From Bacteroidales bacterium UBA3297 (GTDB lineage: Bacteria > Bacteroidota > Bacteroidia > Bacteroidales > Paludibacteraceae), in the NCBI GenBank assembly GCA_002362105.1, contig DETD01000004.1, positions 56,553-120,552 of the forward strand: DNA of 64,000 nt, given 5' to 3'. The position numbers and the translations under genes were made by a program. Position 1 is the first letter of the stretch; each line of letters opens with the position of its first letter. This document shows positions 27,129-36,408 of the stretch, piece by piece. The notes under the pieces were generated by a model. It ran no database searches, was not told the origin of the DNA, and saw only the letters and a program-made list of their open reading frames with translations.

Positions 27129-29444
27129 TCACCTTTCAACAAAATTGTCGTTAAATATCAAGAAACCTATATTCAAGCCCAAATTCCAGTCGAAATCAGG
27201 GAATGTGTAATAACAGTTACCATAAGCACTAATCGTAAGGAAATGGAGCTGTAACACACAGTTCAACTCACTTAAAAATGAACTTGAACTTGTTGCATGG
27301 CTTAAGCCATCAAAAAATTGGTCCAAAGGCTCATAAAAATAGTTTTCAAACCTTATATGAAACTGGTCGGAAAACCGTAAAATAGGGATTGCGCCTACAG
27401 CACCATACGAATAAGACCTCAGATAAGGATTATAGACCATACGTGAATGTAATGTAGGCTGAAAAGCAGGCTTCATCAATTCACTTTCAATCTGTTTATA
27501 ATTAAAAGAGGAATAAACAGCCTCGGCATGAGCACCAAGCATGAAATGCTTTGACAAACGGAAATAGCGCTGTCCCTTCCACGACATTAGGAACCATCCA
27601 TCCGACTCTTCGGAATACCTCTTTTTAGAGCCGTTCCACATAAAGATCTCGTCTCTCGTATCGCTCACTATATAATTAAATGCCAATCGGTTAGAAATAC
27701 CCAAAATTGGAAATTGGCGCACAGTGAATGTTGAGCGGTCGAACAAGACAGAAAAATTATAAGAATGCTGCTCGGTAATATCAAAATTATTACCACTAGA
27801 CGTATAATATCCCTTATAATGCCACCTGTTAATACCCAAAGCGGCACCAAACTCCAATTTACCCGAACGGAGGAAAGGAAAAACCAACTTCACCCTCGAG
27901 AAATACTCGTCAGACGAACAATAATACAAGTCGTTGTCAGCCGAGAAAGAGATGATGTCCTTATTATTGTAGTATGAAAAAGAATGGTAGACCGTATTCC
28001 ACTTCAAACACATCGGAATCCGTGTCAAAAAGTCGGAACGCAAGCGAAAACTAGCCCCCTTGTATAGAGAGCCGACTTGCCCATCTAAAACCAAATTGAT
28101 GGGTACCAAGAAGAAATTCTGGTAAGAGAGGCCGGCATATAACTGATTTACATTATTTGACGACAAGAACCCGCCCACCTGCAACTTCATATTATTATCT
28201 AAAGTCAGTTTCAAGTTCAAATCGAACGTGCTGTCTTTTGAATTAAAGGAAGTAGAAGGCTGTATTTCCTCTATCTTTGAATCGGACATCAATTTATAGT
28301 AATTGGACTTAAAAGTCTGGAACGAGAATTTCTCACCCGCCTTTCCGCCAATGTTTCTTCGCACATAATTGCACTGCATCGGATTGCCGCCTTCCACCCA
28401 CACGTCCTTGAACACAAGGTTAGGTAACTTTTTTTTAAACTCCTGCCTGCGTTTCGCAATCGAATCTAACGACACATAAGTGTGAACAACCCGGCGCACA
28501 TCGTCAATATGCGTCATCATTGAGTCGTAGCCCAAAGCACTAAGCTCGTGCACCTTAGCAAAATCGAGCAACCCAACATCTTTGAATTTGAACTTCATAA
28601 TGAGCATCGAGTCGGGCGAAGACCTATATTGCTCATCCCTATCCAAAATCATGTTTTCGACTTGTTCGATGATATTACTTCTCACATTGGTTTCGGTCAC
28701 CTCGTCACCCACCGAAACCCCCACAATGTAGTCTGGCTTAAACTCATTTTGGGCCACATTAACCGGGAAGTTGTTATAGATGCCGCCATCGTACAAGAGC
28801 CGGCCGTTCACCTCCTTCGGATTAAACAATAGCGGGAAAGTCATCGAAGCCCTTACGGCATCGCCCAAGTCACCAGAATTAATAACAACGCTTTCTTTGG
28901 AATTGATGTCGGAAGTGACGCAACGGAAAGGCACCATCAGTTTGTTAAAGTCACCACCACACGCGGCAGTGGCCTGCGCACACAACTGCACAAAAATCAC
29001 ATTCATCTGTGTAGGCTTGATGATGCTGCGGGGCAGGAAACTCTGTTTCAAGCTGAAAGGCGCCGAAGCCTCCATCTTTAAAGTGACGAAGTCGGGCGTA
29101 GGTTCCGACTTTTTAAAATAATAGACCGATTTTTCATCTAGGCGGCCATTTTTCCAGGCCTTAAAGTCTTCCGAACTGATAAGCGATTCCATCTCGTCAG
29201 GTGAATATCCCATTGAATAAAGGGCGCCAATAACCGCCCCAATGGAAGTACCCGCAATGTAATCGATAGGAATACCGTTTTCCTCCATAGCACGTATCAC
29301 ACCAATGTGTGTACAGCCTTTAGCACCACCTCCGCTTAGAACCAATCCAACCTTTTGGGCACGACAATTGAGGGCATTGGCAAAGACCAACGCCACCAAA
29401 ATCATTAAACATTTAACTTCAACTATTAGTCGGTTCAAAAGCAT
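27129..29444 (-). CDS. Patatin-like phospholipase fused to an outer-membrane barrel
   Basis: 771 residues. Signal peptide near residues 12-29 (MILVALVFANALNCRA). Patatin domain to about residue 320 with oxyanion motif GGGAKG (38-43), nucleophile Ser67 in GTSIG, and Asp219 in DGG, so the Ser-Asp dyad is intact. The middle (about 350-420) resembles a POTRA-type segment, and the last 350 residues form a BamA/TpsB-like beta-barrel (ending NLGLNIGFLIFNDNF). This matches the PlpD/type Vd architecture that exposes or secretes a lipase. The stop falls inside a small GGTGAT/ATCACC hairpin. Single gene. Confidence 0.9.
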   Translation of the reverse strand: MLLNRLIVEVKCLMILVALVFANALNCRAQKVGLVLSGGGAKGCTHIGVIRAMEENGIPIDYIAGTSIGAVIGALYSMGYSPDEMESLISSEDFKAWKNGRLDEKSVYYFKKSEPTPDFVTLKMEASAPFSLKQSFLPRSIIKPTQMNVIFVQLCAQATAACGGDFNKLMVPFRCVTSDINSKESVVINSGDLGDAVRASMTFPLLFNPKEVNGRLLYDGGIYNNFPVNVAQNEFKPDYIVGVSVGDEVTETNVRSNIIEQVENMILDRDEQYRSSPDSMLIMKFKFKDVGLLDFAKVHELSALGYDSMMTHIDDVRRVVHTYVSLDSIAKRRQEFKKKLPNLVFKDVWVEGGNPMQCNYVRRNIGGKAGEKFSFQTFKSNYYKLMSDSKIEEIQPSTSFNSKDSTFDLNLKLTLDNNMKLQVGGFLSSNNVNQLYAGLSYQNFFLVPINLVLDGQVGSLYKGASFRLRSDFLTRIPMCLKWNTVYHSFSYYNNKDIISFSADNDLYYCSSDEYFSRVKLVFPFLRSGKLEFGAALGINRWHYKGYYTSSGNNFDITEQHSYNFSVLFDRSTFTVRQFPILGISNRLAFNYIVSDTRDEIFMWNGSKKRYSEESDGWFLMSWKGQRYFRLSKHFMLGAHAEAVYSSFNYKQIESELMKPAFQPTLHSRMVYNPYLRSYSYGAVGAIPILRFSDQFHIRFENYFYEPLDQFFDGLSHATSSSSFLSELNCVLQLHFLTISAYGNCYYTFPDFDWNLGLNIGFLIFNDNFVER

Positions 29445-29459
29445 CTATGGTTCTTTCTA

Positions 29460-29467
29460 TAAAGATA
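29460..29467 (-). promoter_or_regulatory. Probable -7 element for the patatin gene
   Basis: TATCTTTA on the minus strand, one mismatch to TAnnTTTG, 16 bases before the ATG. It directly adjoins the T-tract of the htpG terminator. Confidence 0.4.
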
Positions 29468-29508
29468 AAAAAATAATCCTTTACATATTGAAAATGTAAA
29501 GGATTATT
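29467..29508 (-). terminator. Terminator of htpG
   Basis: A perfect 15-base inverted repeat (29472-29486 with 29494-29508, arm AATAATCCTTTACAT) with a 7-base loop, followed on the minus strand by five T. Confidence 0.88.
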
Positions 29509-29556
29509 TATAATCAAACTTTCTTAAAAAAGTGTTGTAATCTGAAAGTAAGCAAA

Positions 29557-31608
29557 TTAAAGCATCTTTATACTGCGCTTGATGAACTGGTTCATAGCCT
29601 CACCTTTAAGCAGGTTGCTTGAAAGGAGAGCCAGATCGACCAACTGGCGTGTTTTCTCGTTGTTAGCGGCGAAATCTTGGAAAGCGGCTTTCTGCGCTTC
29701 CTGCTTCTGAGCCAACTGCTGTTCAATCGACTTAATTTCGTCTTTCACCTCCTGAGGGATGTCTTCTTCCTTCTTGTCACCCTTCAAGTTCTTCTTTTTC
29801 TGTTCAAGTTCCTCAGCCTCGGCAATAAGCGGATTAACCTTTGCGCCACAGGCAGCCTCTTCAGCATTGAGGATATCCTTAACCAGCGGATGAGCCACAT
29901 TCAGCACAAACGAGTAAGAGTCTGGCATTTGTCCGTAGAAGTTCATACCACCACCCTGCATTGCGCTCATTTCCTTCATACGGCGCATAAACTCATTCAA
30001 AGTAATTTGAACAGGCATTTCCGCACCAGAAACGTTCTCAAAAGCGACAGAGAAATTCATCTTGTCAGTCTTAGGCAACAACGATTCGAAAACTGTGCGG
30101 AGGGCATTCTGCTGGTTGATAGTAAGAGCAACAGCCTGCTCATCTTCCTTCTTAATCAGTCTGTCGATGGTGTCAGAGTCAACTCTCACATAACGAGCCT
30201 TACCCTCGCTCTTCTGTTCCAAACGGTTGATGAAGTGGTTGTCGAGCGGACCATCGAGGAACAATACATTGTAGCCTTTTTCCTTGGCAGCCTGTACACA
30301 AGCGTACTGCTCTTCGAGGTTATTGGCATACAGGTAAACCAAATTACCGTCTTTGTCTTTTTGGTTAGGCTCAATCAGGTTCTTATACTCTTCCAGTGTA
30401 TAATACTTTTTATCTGAATCCTTCAACAAGACAAACTTGTCGGCCTTTTCTGCGAATTTCTCATCAGAAAGAATACCGTACTCAATGAAGAGTTTCAAAT
30501 CGTCCCACTTGCCTTCAAACCCAGCTCTGTCGGTCTTGAACAGTTCCTCCAGTCTTTCGGCAACCTTCTTGGTAATGTAACCAGAAATCTTCTTCACATT
30601 CTGGTCAGCCTGAAGGTAACTACGAGACACATTCAAAGGGATATCTGGCGAGTCGATAACACCATGCAACAGGGTCAAGAACTCAGGAACGATGTTTTCA
30701 ACAGAATCGGTAACAAAAACCTGGTTGCAGTACAACTGGATCTTATTCTTCTGAACCTCGAAATTGTTGCGGATTTTAGGGAAGTAAAGAATACCCGTCA
30801 AGTTGAACGGATAGTCAACATTCAAATGGATATGGAACAGCGGATCCTCGGCATAAGGATACAGTTCGCGGTAGAAGTTGCTGTAGTCCTCCTCCTTCAA
30901 GTCGGCCGGTTTACGAGTCCAAGCCGGAGTAGGATTATTAATCACATTATCTTCGTCAGTTTCCACTTCCTTACCGTCTTTCCATTCCTTCTTCTTACCG
31001 AAGACGATTGGAACAGGCAAGAACTTACAGTATTTGTTAAGCAAATCACTGATTTTCGACTCTTCCAAGAAATCTTTATTCTCATCGTCGATGTGCATAA
31101 CAATGTCGGTACCACGTTCAGCCTTCTCAACATCAGAGAACTCGAATTCAGGATTACCGTCGCAAGTCCATTTCACACCCTGACTACCCTCTTTATACGA
31201 TTTGGTAATGATGTCGACACGTTTCGACACCATGAAAGAAGAATAGAAGCCAAGACCGAAGTGACCAATAATAGCCTGAGCGGCATCTTTATATTTATTG
31301 ACAAATTCTTCCGCGCCAGAAAAGGCAATTTGGTTAATGTATTTGTCAATTTCCTCCTGGGTCATACCGATACCATTATCGGAGATAGTCAGAGTACCCG
31401 CAGCCTTATCGATTTTAACAGCAACTTTAAGTTCACCAAGTTCGCCCTTAAACTCACCAACCGACGACAAAGTCTTCAGTTTTTGGCTAGCATCGACGGC
31501 ATTTGAAACAATCTCACGAAGGAAGATTTCGTGGTCACTATAAAGGAACTTTTTAATTACGGGGAAAATATTCGCCGTAGTAACATCTATACTACCTTTT
31601 CTTTCCAT
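29557..31608 (-). CDS. htpG: Molecular chaperone HtpG (Hsp90)
   Basis: 683 residues, cytoplasmic ATP-dependent chaperone. N-terminal GHKL ATPase motifs: EIVSNAVDAS (near 35), DNGIGMT (near 85) and GHFGLGFYSSFMV. The middle domain has the catalytic-loop region SRSYLQAD, and a C-terminal dimerisation domain follows. No MEEVD tail, as in all bacterial members. The ATG at 31608 starts MERKGSIDVTT; a GTG 24 codons earlier is not credible because it lies in the GH9 terminator. The leader after that terminator is about 30 bases. Confidence 0.97.
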   Translation of the reverse strand: MERKGSIDVTTANIFPVIKKFLYSDHEIFLREIVSNAVDASQKLKTLSSVGEFKGELGELKVAVKIDKAAGTLTISDNGIGMTQEEIDKYINQIAFSGAEEFVNKYKDAAQAIIGHFGLGFYSSFMVSKRVDIITKSYKEGSQGVKWTCDGNPEFEFSDVEKAERGTDIVMHIDDENKDFLEESKISDLLNKYCKFLPVPIVFGKKKEWKDGKEVETDEDNVINNPTPAWTRKPADLKEEDYSNFYRELYPYAEDPLFHIHLNVDYPFNLTGILYFPKIRNNFEVQKNKIQLYCNQVFVTDSVENIVPEFLTLLHGVIDSPDIPLNVSRSYLQADQNVKKISGYITKKVAERLEELFKTDRAGFEGKWDDLKLFIEYGILSDEKFAEKADKFVLLKDSDKKYYTLEEYKNLIEPNQKDKDGNLVYLYANNLEEQYACVQAAKEKGYNVLFLDGPLDNHFINRLEQKSEGKARYVRVDSDTIDRLIKKEDEQAVALTINQQNALRTVFESLLPKTDKMNFSVAFENVSGAEMPVQITLNEFMRRMKEMSAMQGGGMNFYGQMPDSYSFVLNVAHPLVKDILNAEEAACGAKVNPLIAEAEELEQKKKNLKGDKKEEDIPQEVKDEIKSIEQQLAQKQEAQKAAFQDFAANNEKTRQLVDLALLSSNLLKGEAMNQFIKRSIKML

Positions 31609-31640
31609 ATTATTATTAATTAATTCTAAACCCCTATCAC

Positions 31641-31680
31641 CAAAAAAAATGCCAAACTGCCTTACAAGACAATTTGGCAC
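31641..31680 (-). terminator. Terminator after the GH9 gene
   Basis: TGCCAAA (31650-31656) pairs with TTTGGCA (31673-31679) and the minus strand continues with eight T. Confidence 0.75.
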
Positions 31681-31718
31681 ACATTATATATTTTCAAGCC
31701 AATCTGACCGAAAAATTG

Positions 31719-33437
31719 TCAGTTTTTAGGCGATTGATCAATCAAAACACCTAGCAACATAACAAGAGGCGCATTCCAGTTAATAGCAATCTCGTTGGTC
31801 GAATAACTACAGATATCGTCTAAATAAGCCCTAGCAGGATAAATAAACGACGGATAATTAGTTTGTCCGCAGTCGGTCGGCTGGTCAAGACTCGGGCCTC
31901 CCACCAAATACCCTGGAAGTGGCAGTCTGATATTATCGCTTTGCGACCTCCTATCGTGAATCTTTTTAGGAAATTTTGATCCGAAACGGGTCACAAAACA
32001 ATAGTCGAGCGAATTCCGACCCAGCAAATAGTCTAATGCCGCTTGCGAGGCTTCCAGATACTTTTCTGCACCGGTCATTTTATAGGCCACACCCAAAATG
32101 GCGCCGTTAACGGCTACACTGCCGTTACTGCCCCACAAGAACTGCTTCAGAGGCAGACGTCCGACACTGTAATAATAAAGCTTATAGATGTTGTCGTACA
32201 ACGCCTGCGCCTTCTTCTTAATCTGCACCTTATCGGTAAAAGAAGGGAGTTCGTCGAGGTGTATTGCCAATTCTAACAAGCCCACAGAATTCACATTATA
32301 CCAAGAAGGAGATCCGTAAGACTGGACCAGCTTTAAATCGTCGTAGTATTTCTGCTCATGTGTGGTGATAAAGAGTTGGGCCGCAGCCATAAAGAAATCG
32401 TCAGAGAAATCCTCATCGCTATAAGTACCCGTAAACACATCGGCCGGATTCTCGAACCTTCTGTTCGGATTGGCCAGCGCCCACGCGTACGCCCTTTTGG
32501 CACAAGCCAACGCCTTCTTAGAAAAGCCTGGGAACTGTTCCTCGTAAGGGGCATATAGGCGGGAAGCCATAGCCATAGAGGCCGCGAAACCCAGAGCAGA
32601 AGAAGTGGACTTGCCAATCATATAGCGGTCCATCAGATCCTGATTGGGCATAACCATTTTAGAAAAACGCAACGAAGAGAGTTTAAAATAAACTCCGCCA
32701 TCGGTATCGTCAAACATGGCCAGCATCCAGTCCAACTCCCACTTCAGTTCATTCAGCAAATCGGGGACACCATTTCCGCTTTCAGGAATGTTCAAGTCCA
32801 GTTTCTTATAGTAATCAGGCGCCACCTCATAGGCCATACTCATAAAGGCGACTGTAAAAGCGGCATTCACCACATACTTGCTGTAGTCGCCAGAATCGTA
32901 CCACCCCTTAGGGGCAGCGACCTCCGACTCGGCATGCCTCTTTTCATTCGCGACAGACTGGTGAATATAGACCACCGTATCGGGATGTCCCATCTCACGG
33001 GCGTAATCAGTCCCCCTAAACGTAGCGAACTGGCTTTCTATCGGGCAGGAAGCCCTCCACAAATAAAAAGCCTTCGTCGCCCACATTGAAAGGGTATCGT
33101 AAACAGCCGTATCGCCAATAGTAAACGGGTTCGAGCGTTCGGTTCCAATCTGCAAATAATAACGGCCAGGTGTTTTAAAAGAAGAAAAGTCGGCAAACTG
33201 CAAATTTTCGCCAGACATGGTCCACATCCGCGGTTCCTCCATACGTTTGGAGAAGACAACCTGGTTAGTAGAAGCCATACGGACCGAGAAAGACTCAGCG
33301 TCCATCTCAGAGACAATGGCAATCTTCTTACTGCCGGAATAGTACCCCAGTTGGTTGACGTGGATAAAATTCAGCGCACACAAATCGCCGTACAACAGGA
33401 CCGAAAAAAATAGAGCAAAGAACTTAAAGAAATTCAT
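31719..33437 (-). CDS. Glycoside hydrolase family 9 (endoglucanase/cellulase)
   Basis: 572 residues. Signal peptide MNFFKFFALFFSVLLYGDLCA, then an Ig-like N-terminal domain typical of CelD-type GH9 enzymes (to about 105), then the (alpha/alpha)6 catalytic barrel. The catalytic pair Asp181 and Asp184 lies in GWYDSGDYSKYVVN. The acid Glu549 lies in STNEIAINWNAP. The conserved His-Arg motif is in KKIHDRRS. All are intact, so it is probably an active beta-1,4-glucanase exported to the periplasm or cell surface. It starts 8 bases after the lepA stop, with no visible promoter, so it appears to be cotranscribed with a translation factor. Confidence 0.93.
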   Translation of the reverse strand: MNFFKFFALFFSVLLYGDLCALNFIHVNQLGYYSGSKKIAIVSEMDAESFSVRMASTNQVVFSKRMEEPRMWTMSGENLQFADFSSFKTPGRYYLQIGTERSNPFTIGDTAVYDTLSMWATKAFYLWRASCPIESQFATFRGTDYAREMGHPDTVVYIHQSVANEKRHAESEVAAPKGWYDSGDYSKYVVNAAFTVAFMSMAYEVAPDYYKKLDLNIPESGNGVPDLLNELKWELDWMLAMFDDTDGGVYFKLSSLRFSKMVMPNQDLMDRYMIGKSTSSALGFAASMAMASRLYAPYEEQFPGFSKKALACAKRAYAWALANPNRRFENPADVFTGTYSDEDFSDDFFMAAAQLFITTHEQKYYDDLKLVQSYGSPSWYNVNSVGLLELAIHLDELPSFTDKVQIKKKAQALYDNIYKLYYYSVGRLPLKQFLWGSNGSVAVNGAILGVAYKMTGAEKYLEASQAALDYLLGRNSLDYCFVTRFGSKFPKKIHDRRSQSDNIRLPLPGYLVGGPSLDQPTDCGQTNYPSFIYPARAYLDDICSYSTNEIAINWNAPLVMLLGVLIDQSPKN

Positions 33438-33445
33438 CTACAATC

Positions 33446-35236
33446 TTATTCATCCAGTTTTAGAACTTCCAAGAACGCCTTTTGAGGAACAGAAACAGAG
33501 CCAATCTGCTTCATACGTTTCTTACCTTCCTTCTGTTTTTCAAGCAGTTTACGTTTACGAGAAATATCGCCACCGTAACATTTTGCTGTCACATCTTTGC
33601 GAACAGCCTTAATAGTTTCTCTGGCAATAACTTTCGCACCGATTGCCGCCTGTATTGCGATATCAAATTGCTGGCGCGGGATTAAAGTCTTCAACTTCTC
33701 ACACATACGCTTACCCAAGCCATAGGCATTGTCGGCGTGAGTTAAAGAAGACAACGCATCGACAGGGTCGCCGTTCAGCATCACATCCAACTTCACCAGT
33801 TTGGCCGGACGCATCTCTAACGGATGGTAATCGAACGACGCATATCCTTTTGAAATACTCTTCAGACGGTCGTAGAAGTCAAACACAATCTCACCCAAAG
33901 GCAGATTGTAGAGCAACTCTACCCTATTACCCGCCACATAAGTCTGATTAACCAACTCGCCACGCTTGCCTAAGCACAACTTCATGATTGGACCAATAAA
34001 CTCGGAGCTGGTAATGATAGAGGCACGGATATAAGGTTCTTCGATATGGTCGATGAGCGACGCTTCAGGCAAGCCAGACGGGTTATGCACCTCAAGTTTT
34101 TCGCCCTTGGTAGTATACACATCGTAAGAAACGTTAGGGACAGTTGTAATAACCTCCATATTGAACTCACGGTCCAAGCGTTCCTGAATAATTTCCATGT
34201 GCAGCATGCCCAAGAAACCGCAACGGAAGCCAAAGCCCAACGCCAAAGAAGATTCTGGAACAAAAGTCAGAGAGGCATCGTTCAACTGCAGCTTCTCGAT
34301 AGAGGCACGCAGGTTTTCGAATTCCTCTGTAACAATAGGGTAAACACCGGCAAAGACCATCGGTTTAACTTCCTCGAAACCTTCGATGGCCGTTTTACAA
34401 GGCGCTTTAACATGGGTAATAGTATCGCCCACCTTAACCTCGGTAGCCGTCTTGATACCCGAAATAATGTATCCCACATTACCCGCCGAGACAGCGGACT
34501 TAGGTTCCATGTTCAGTTTCAAAATACCAATTTCATCGGCATTATATTCCTCGCCGGTAGCCACGAACTTAACAAAGTCGTTGGTACGGATAGTTCCGTT
34601 AATAACCTTGAAGTATGCGATAATACCACGGAACGGATTGAATACCGAGTCGAAAATAAGACACTGAAGCGGAGCCTCGGGGTCGCCCACCGGAGGGGAT
34701 ATTCTTTCCACAATGGCATCGAGCACGGCAGGTACACCATCGCCCGTCTTACCACTGGCACGGAGGACCTCGCTATGCTCACAACCGAGCAACTCGCAGA
34801 CCTCGTCTTCCACCTCGTCGGGCATAGCACCCGGCAGGTCAATCTTATTTAGAACGGGAATAATGGTCAAATTGTGTTCAAGAGCCATATAGAGGTTACT
34901 GATGGTCTGAGCCTGAACACCCTGCGAGGCATCAACCACCAACAAAGCGCCCTCGCAGGCCGCAATTGAGCGTGACACCTCATACGAAAAATCGACGTGT
35001 CCCGGAGTATCAATCAGGTTCAAGACATACTTTTCGCCCTTGTATGTATAATCCATCTGGATAGCATGACTTTTGATGGTAATGCCACGTTCTTTTTCCA
35101 AGTCCATATCATCGAGGACCTGAGCCTCCATATCTTTTCCTGTAACTGTTTTTGTACATTCGAGCAAACGGTCGGCCAATGTACTTTTTCCATGATCAAT
35201 ATGCGCTATAATACAAAAATTGCGTATGTGCTTCAT
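33446..35236 (-). CDS. lepA: Elongation factor 4 (LepA)
   Basis: 596 residues, ribosome-binding GTPase. G1 motif AHIDHGKST (11-19), DTPGHVDF, NKIDLP. Domains II and III follow, with the C-terminal LepA-specific domain (GAKVIARETIKAVRKDVTAK, then GGDISRKRKLLEKQKEGKKR). Full length. Has its own promoter (TAATTTTG at 35267-35274) and is divergent from dus. The GH9 gene lies immediately downstream. Confidence 0.98.
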   Translation of the reverse strand: MKHIRNFCIIAHIDHGKSTLADRLLECTKTVTGKDMEAQVLDDMDLEKERGITIKSHAIQMDYTYKGEKYVLNLIDTPGHVDFSYEVSRSIAACEGALLVVDASQGVQAQTISNLYMALEHNLTIIPVLNKIDLPGAMPDEVEDEVCELLGCEHSEVLRASGKTGDGVPAVLDAIVERISPPVGDPEAPLQCLIFDSVFNPFRGIIAYFKVINGTIRTNDFVKFVATGEEYNADEIGILKLNMEPKSAVSAGNVGYIISGIKTATEVKVGDTITHVKAPCKTAIEGFEEVKPMVFAGVYPIVTEEFENLRASIEKLQLNDASLTFVPESSLALGFGFRCGFLGMLHMEIIQERLDREFNMEVITTVPNVSYDVYTTKGEKLEVHNPSGLPEASLIDHIEEPYIRASIITSSEFIGPIMKLCLGKRGELVNQTYVAGNRVELLYNLPLGEIVFDFYDRLKSISKGYASFDYHPLEMRPAKLVKLDVMLNGDPVDALSSLTHADNAYGLGKRMCEKLKTLIPRQQFDIAIQAAIGAKVIARETIKAVRKDVTAKCYGGDISRKRKLLEKQKEGKKRMKQIGSVSVPQKAFLEVLKLDE

Positions 35237-35266
35237 CTAAAAAGAAATTTGAGACTATTTAATCCT

Positions 35267-35274
35267 CAAAATTA
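35267..35274 (-). promoter_or_regulatory. -7 element for lepA
   Basis: TAATTTTG on the minus strand, a perfect consensus, 30 bases before the ATG. Confidence 0.6.
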
Positions 35275-35334
35275 CGAAAAATATTTGAGGTATTACGAGC
35301 TAGAGCGGTTCTGTTGCCAAAAGAAACGACTTCA

Positions 35335-35358
35335 GCACAAAAAAACGTATTTTTGTGC
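35335..35358 (+). promoter_or_regulatory. Palindrome overlapping the dus promoter
   Basis: GCACAAAAA (35335-35343) is the exact inverse of TTTTTGTGC (35350-35358), with a 6-base spacer. The dus -7 element TATTTTTG (35348-35355) lies within its right arm. It could be an operator or an RNA hairpin. Confidence 0.4.
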
Positions 35359-35383
35359 ACGACTAAATACACAAACAGAAGAT

Positions 35384-36334
35384 ATGCACATTCTTTTTGC
35401 ACCAATCCAAGGCTATACCGACTCTGTATACCGGAACGCGCACAACCAACTTTTCGGCAACAGCATCTATAAATACTACACCCCCTTCATCAGGGTTGAA
35501 AAAGGAGGAATCAGGAAGCACGACGCCAAAGAATTCGGCGCCGAGCGCAACAGCGAGCTGATAGAAAAAGGAGTACTCACTCCACAAATACTGCCAGCGA
35601 ACGCCGAAGAGGCCGACTACCTCATCAACGAGCTCGCCAACACCGGCTATAGGGAATTCGACATCAATCTGGGTTGTCCTTTCCCAATGATTGCCAAACA
35701 CCACAAGGGCTGTGGTCTACTTCCATACCCCGACGAGGTAAAAGAACTGCTAGGCGTAACCGAACGGCACCCCGACCTGAAATTCTCACTTAAAATGCGC
35801 CTCGGCCTGGAAGACGCCTACGAGTGGAAAGGACTGACAACCATCATCAACAGCACACCTCTCTCACACGTAACCATACATCCACGCACCGGACGTCAGC
35901 AATACAAGGGCGAAATAGACCTGAACGCATTCGGCGAGATGCTTGACGCCATACAGCACCCCATCGTCTACAACGGTGACCTGCTGACCCCGGCAGACGC
36001 ACAAAAAATACAGGAACAATACCCGAAAGTCGGGGCGCTCATGATAGGAAGAGGCCTACTGGCCAATCCATGCCTGGCCGACGAGATTGTTAGTGGTGTT
36101 CCAACCACACAGAAAGAAAAAGCAGAAAAAATTGGTGAACTGCACGAAATGCTGCTAGAAGGCTACAGCAACGTATTAGACGGTGGAGAATGCCAGATAC
36201 TGGCAAAAATGAAAACCGTATGGGTGTACCTGCTACCAGAAATGGGGAAAAGGGAGAGAAAGAAAATTGAAAAAAGCAAGAACCTGCAAGAATACTGCGG
36301 ATTCGTTCAAAACGCGTTAAAGGCGTCCTACTAG
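35384..36334 (+). CDS. tRNA-dihydrouridine synthase family protein
   Basis: 316 residues, FMN-dependent reductase of uridines in tRNA. Motifs: N-terminal FAPIQGYTDSVYR, active-site segment DINLGCPFPMIAKHHKGCGLL with the catalytic Cys in GCP, the FMN-binding KMRLG, HPRTGRQQYKG and MIGRGLLANP. The start is the ATG at 35384, where the homologous sequence begins; earlier in-frame codons lie upstream of the promoter at 35348. Which tRNA position it modifies (DusA, B or C type) cannot be said. Confidence 0.9.
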   Translation: MHILFAPIQGYTDSVYRNAHNQLFGNSIYKYYTPFIRVEKGGIRKHDAKEFGAERNSELIEKGVLTPQILPANAEEADYLINELANTGYREFDINLGCPFPMIAKHHKGCGLLPYPDEVKELLGVTERHPDLKFSLKMRLGLEDAYEWKGLTTIINSTPLSHVTIHPRTGRQQYKGEIDLNAFGEMLDAIQHPIVYNGDLLTPADAQKIQEQYPKVGALMIGRGLLANPCLADEIVSGVPTTQKEKAEKIGELHEMLLEGYSNVLDGGECQILAKMKTVWVYLLPEMGKRERKKIEKSKNLQEYCGFVQNALKASY

Positions 36335-36374
36335 GCAAACGAGCCCTAGTAGGGGATAATTGGAAAAAAATAAC

Positions 36375-36382
36375 TATATTTG
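36375..36382 (+). promoter_or_regulatory. -7 element for era
   Basis: TATATTTG, a perfect consensus, 26 bases before the era ATG. Confidence 0.6.
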
Positions 36383-36408
36383 CAGTTCAATTAGTCACAA
36401 ATTTAGAA

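Noticed and set aside
27070..27133. Small inverted repeats between lpxA and the patatin gene as a terminator
   Set aside because: GGTGAT/ATCACC overlaps the patatin stop and has no T-tract; TCCC/GGGA is only four bases.
30664..31506. Open frame antisense to htpG
   Set aside because: Hydrophobic-looking composition arises from the complement of Glu/Lys-rich htpG codons; no start context.
34046..34852. Open frame antisense to lepA
   Set aside because: lepA is complete and conserved; no support for a second gene.
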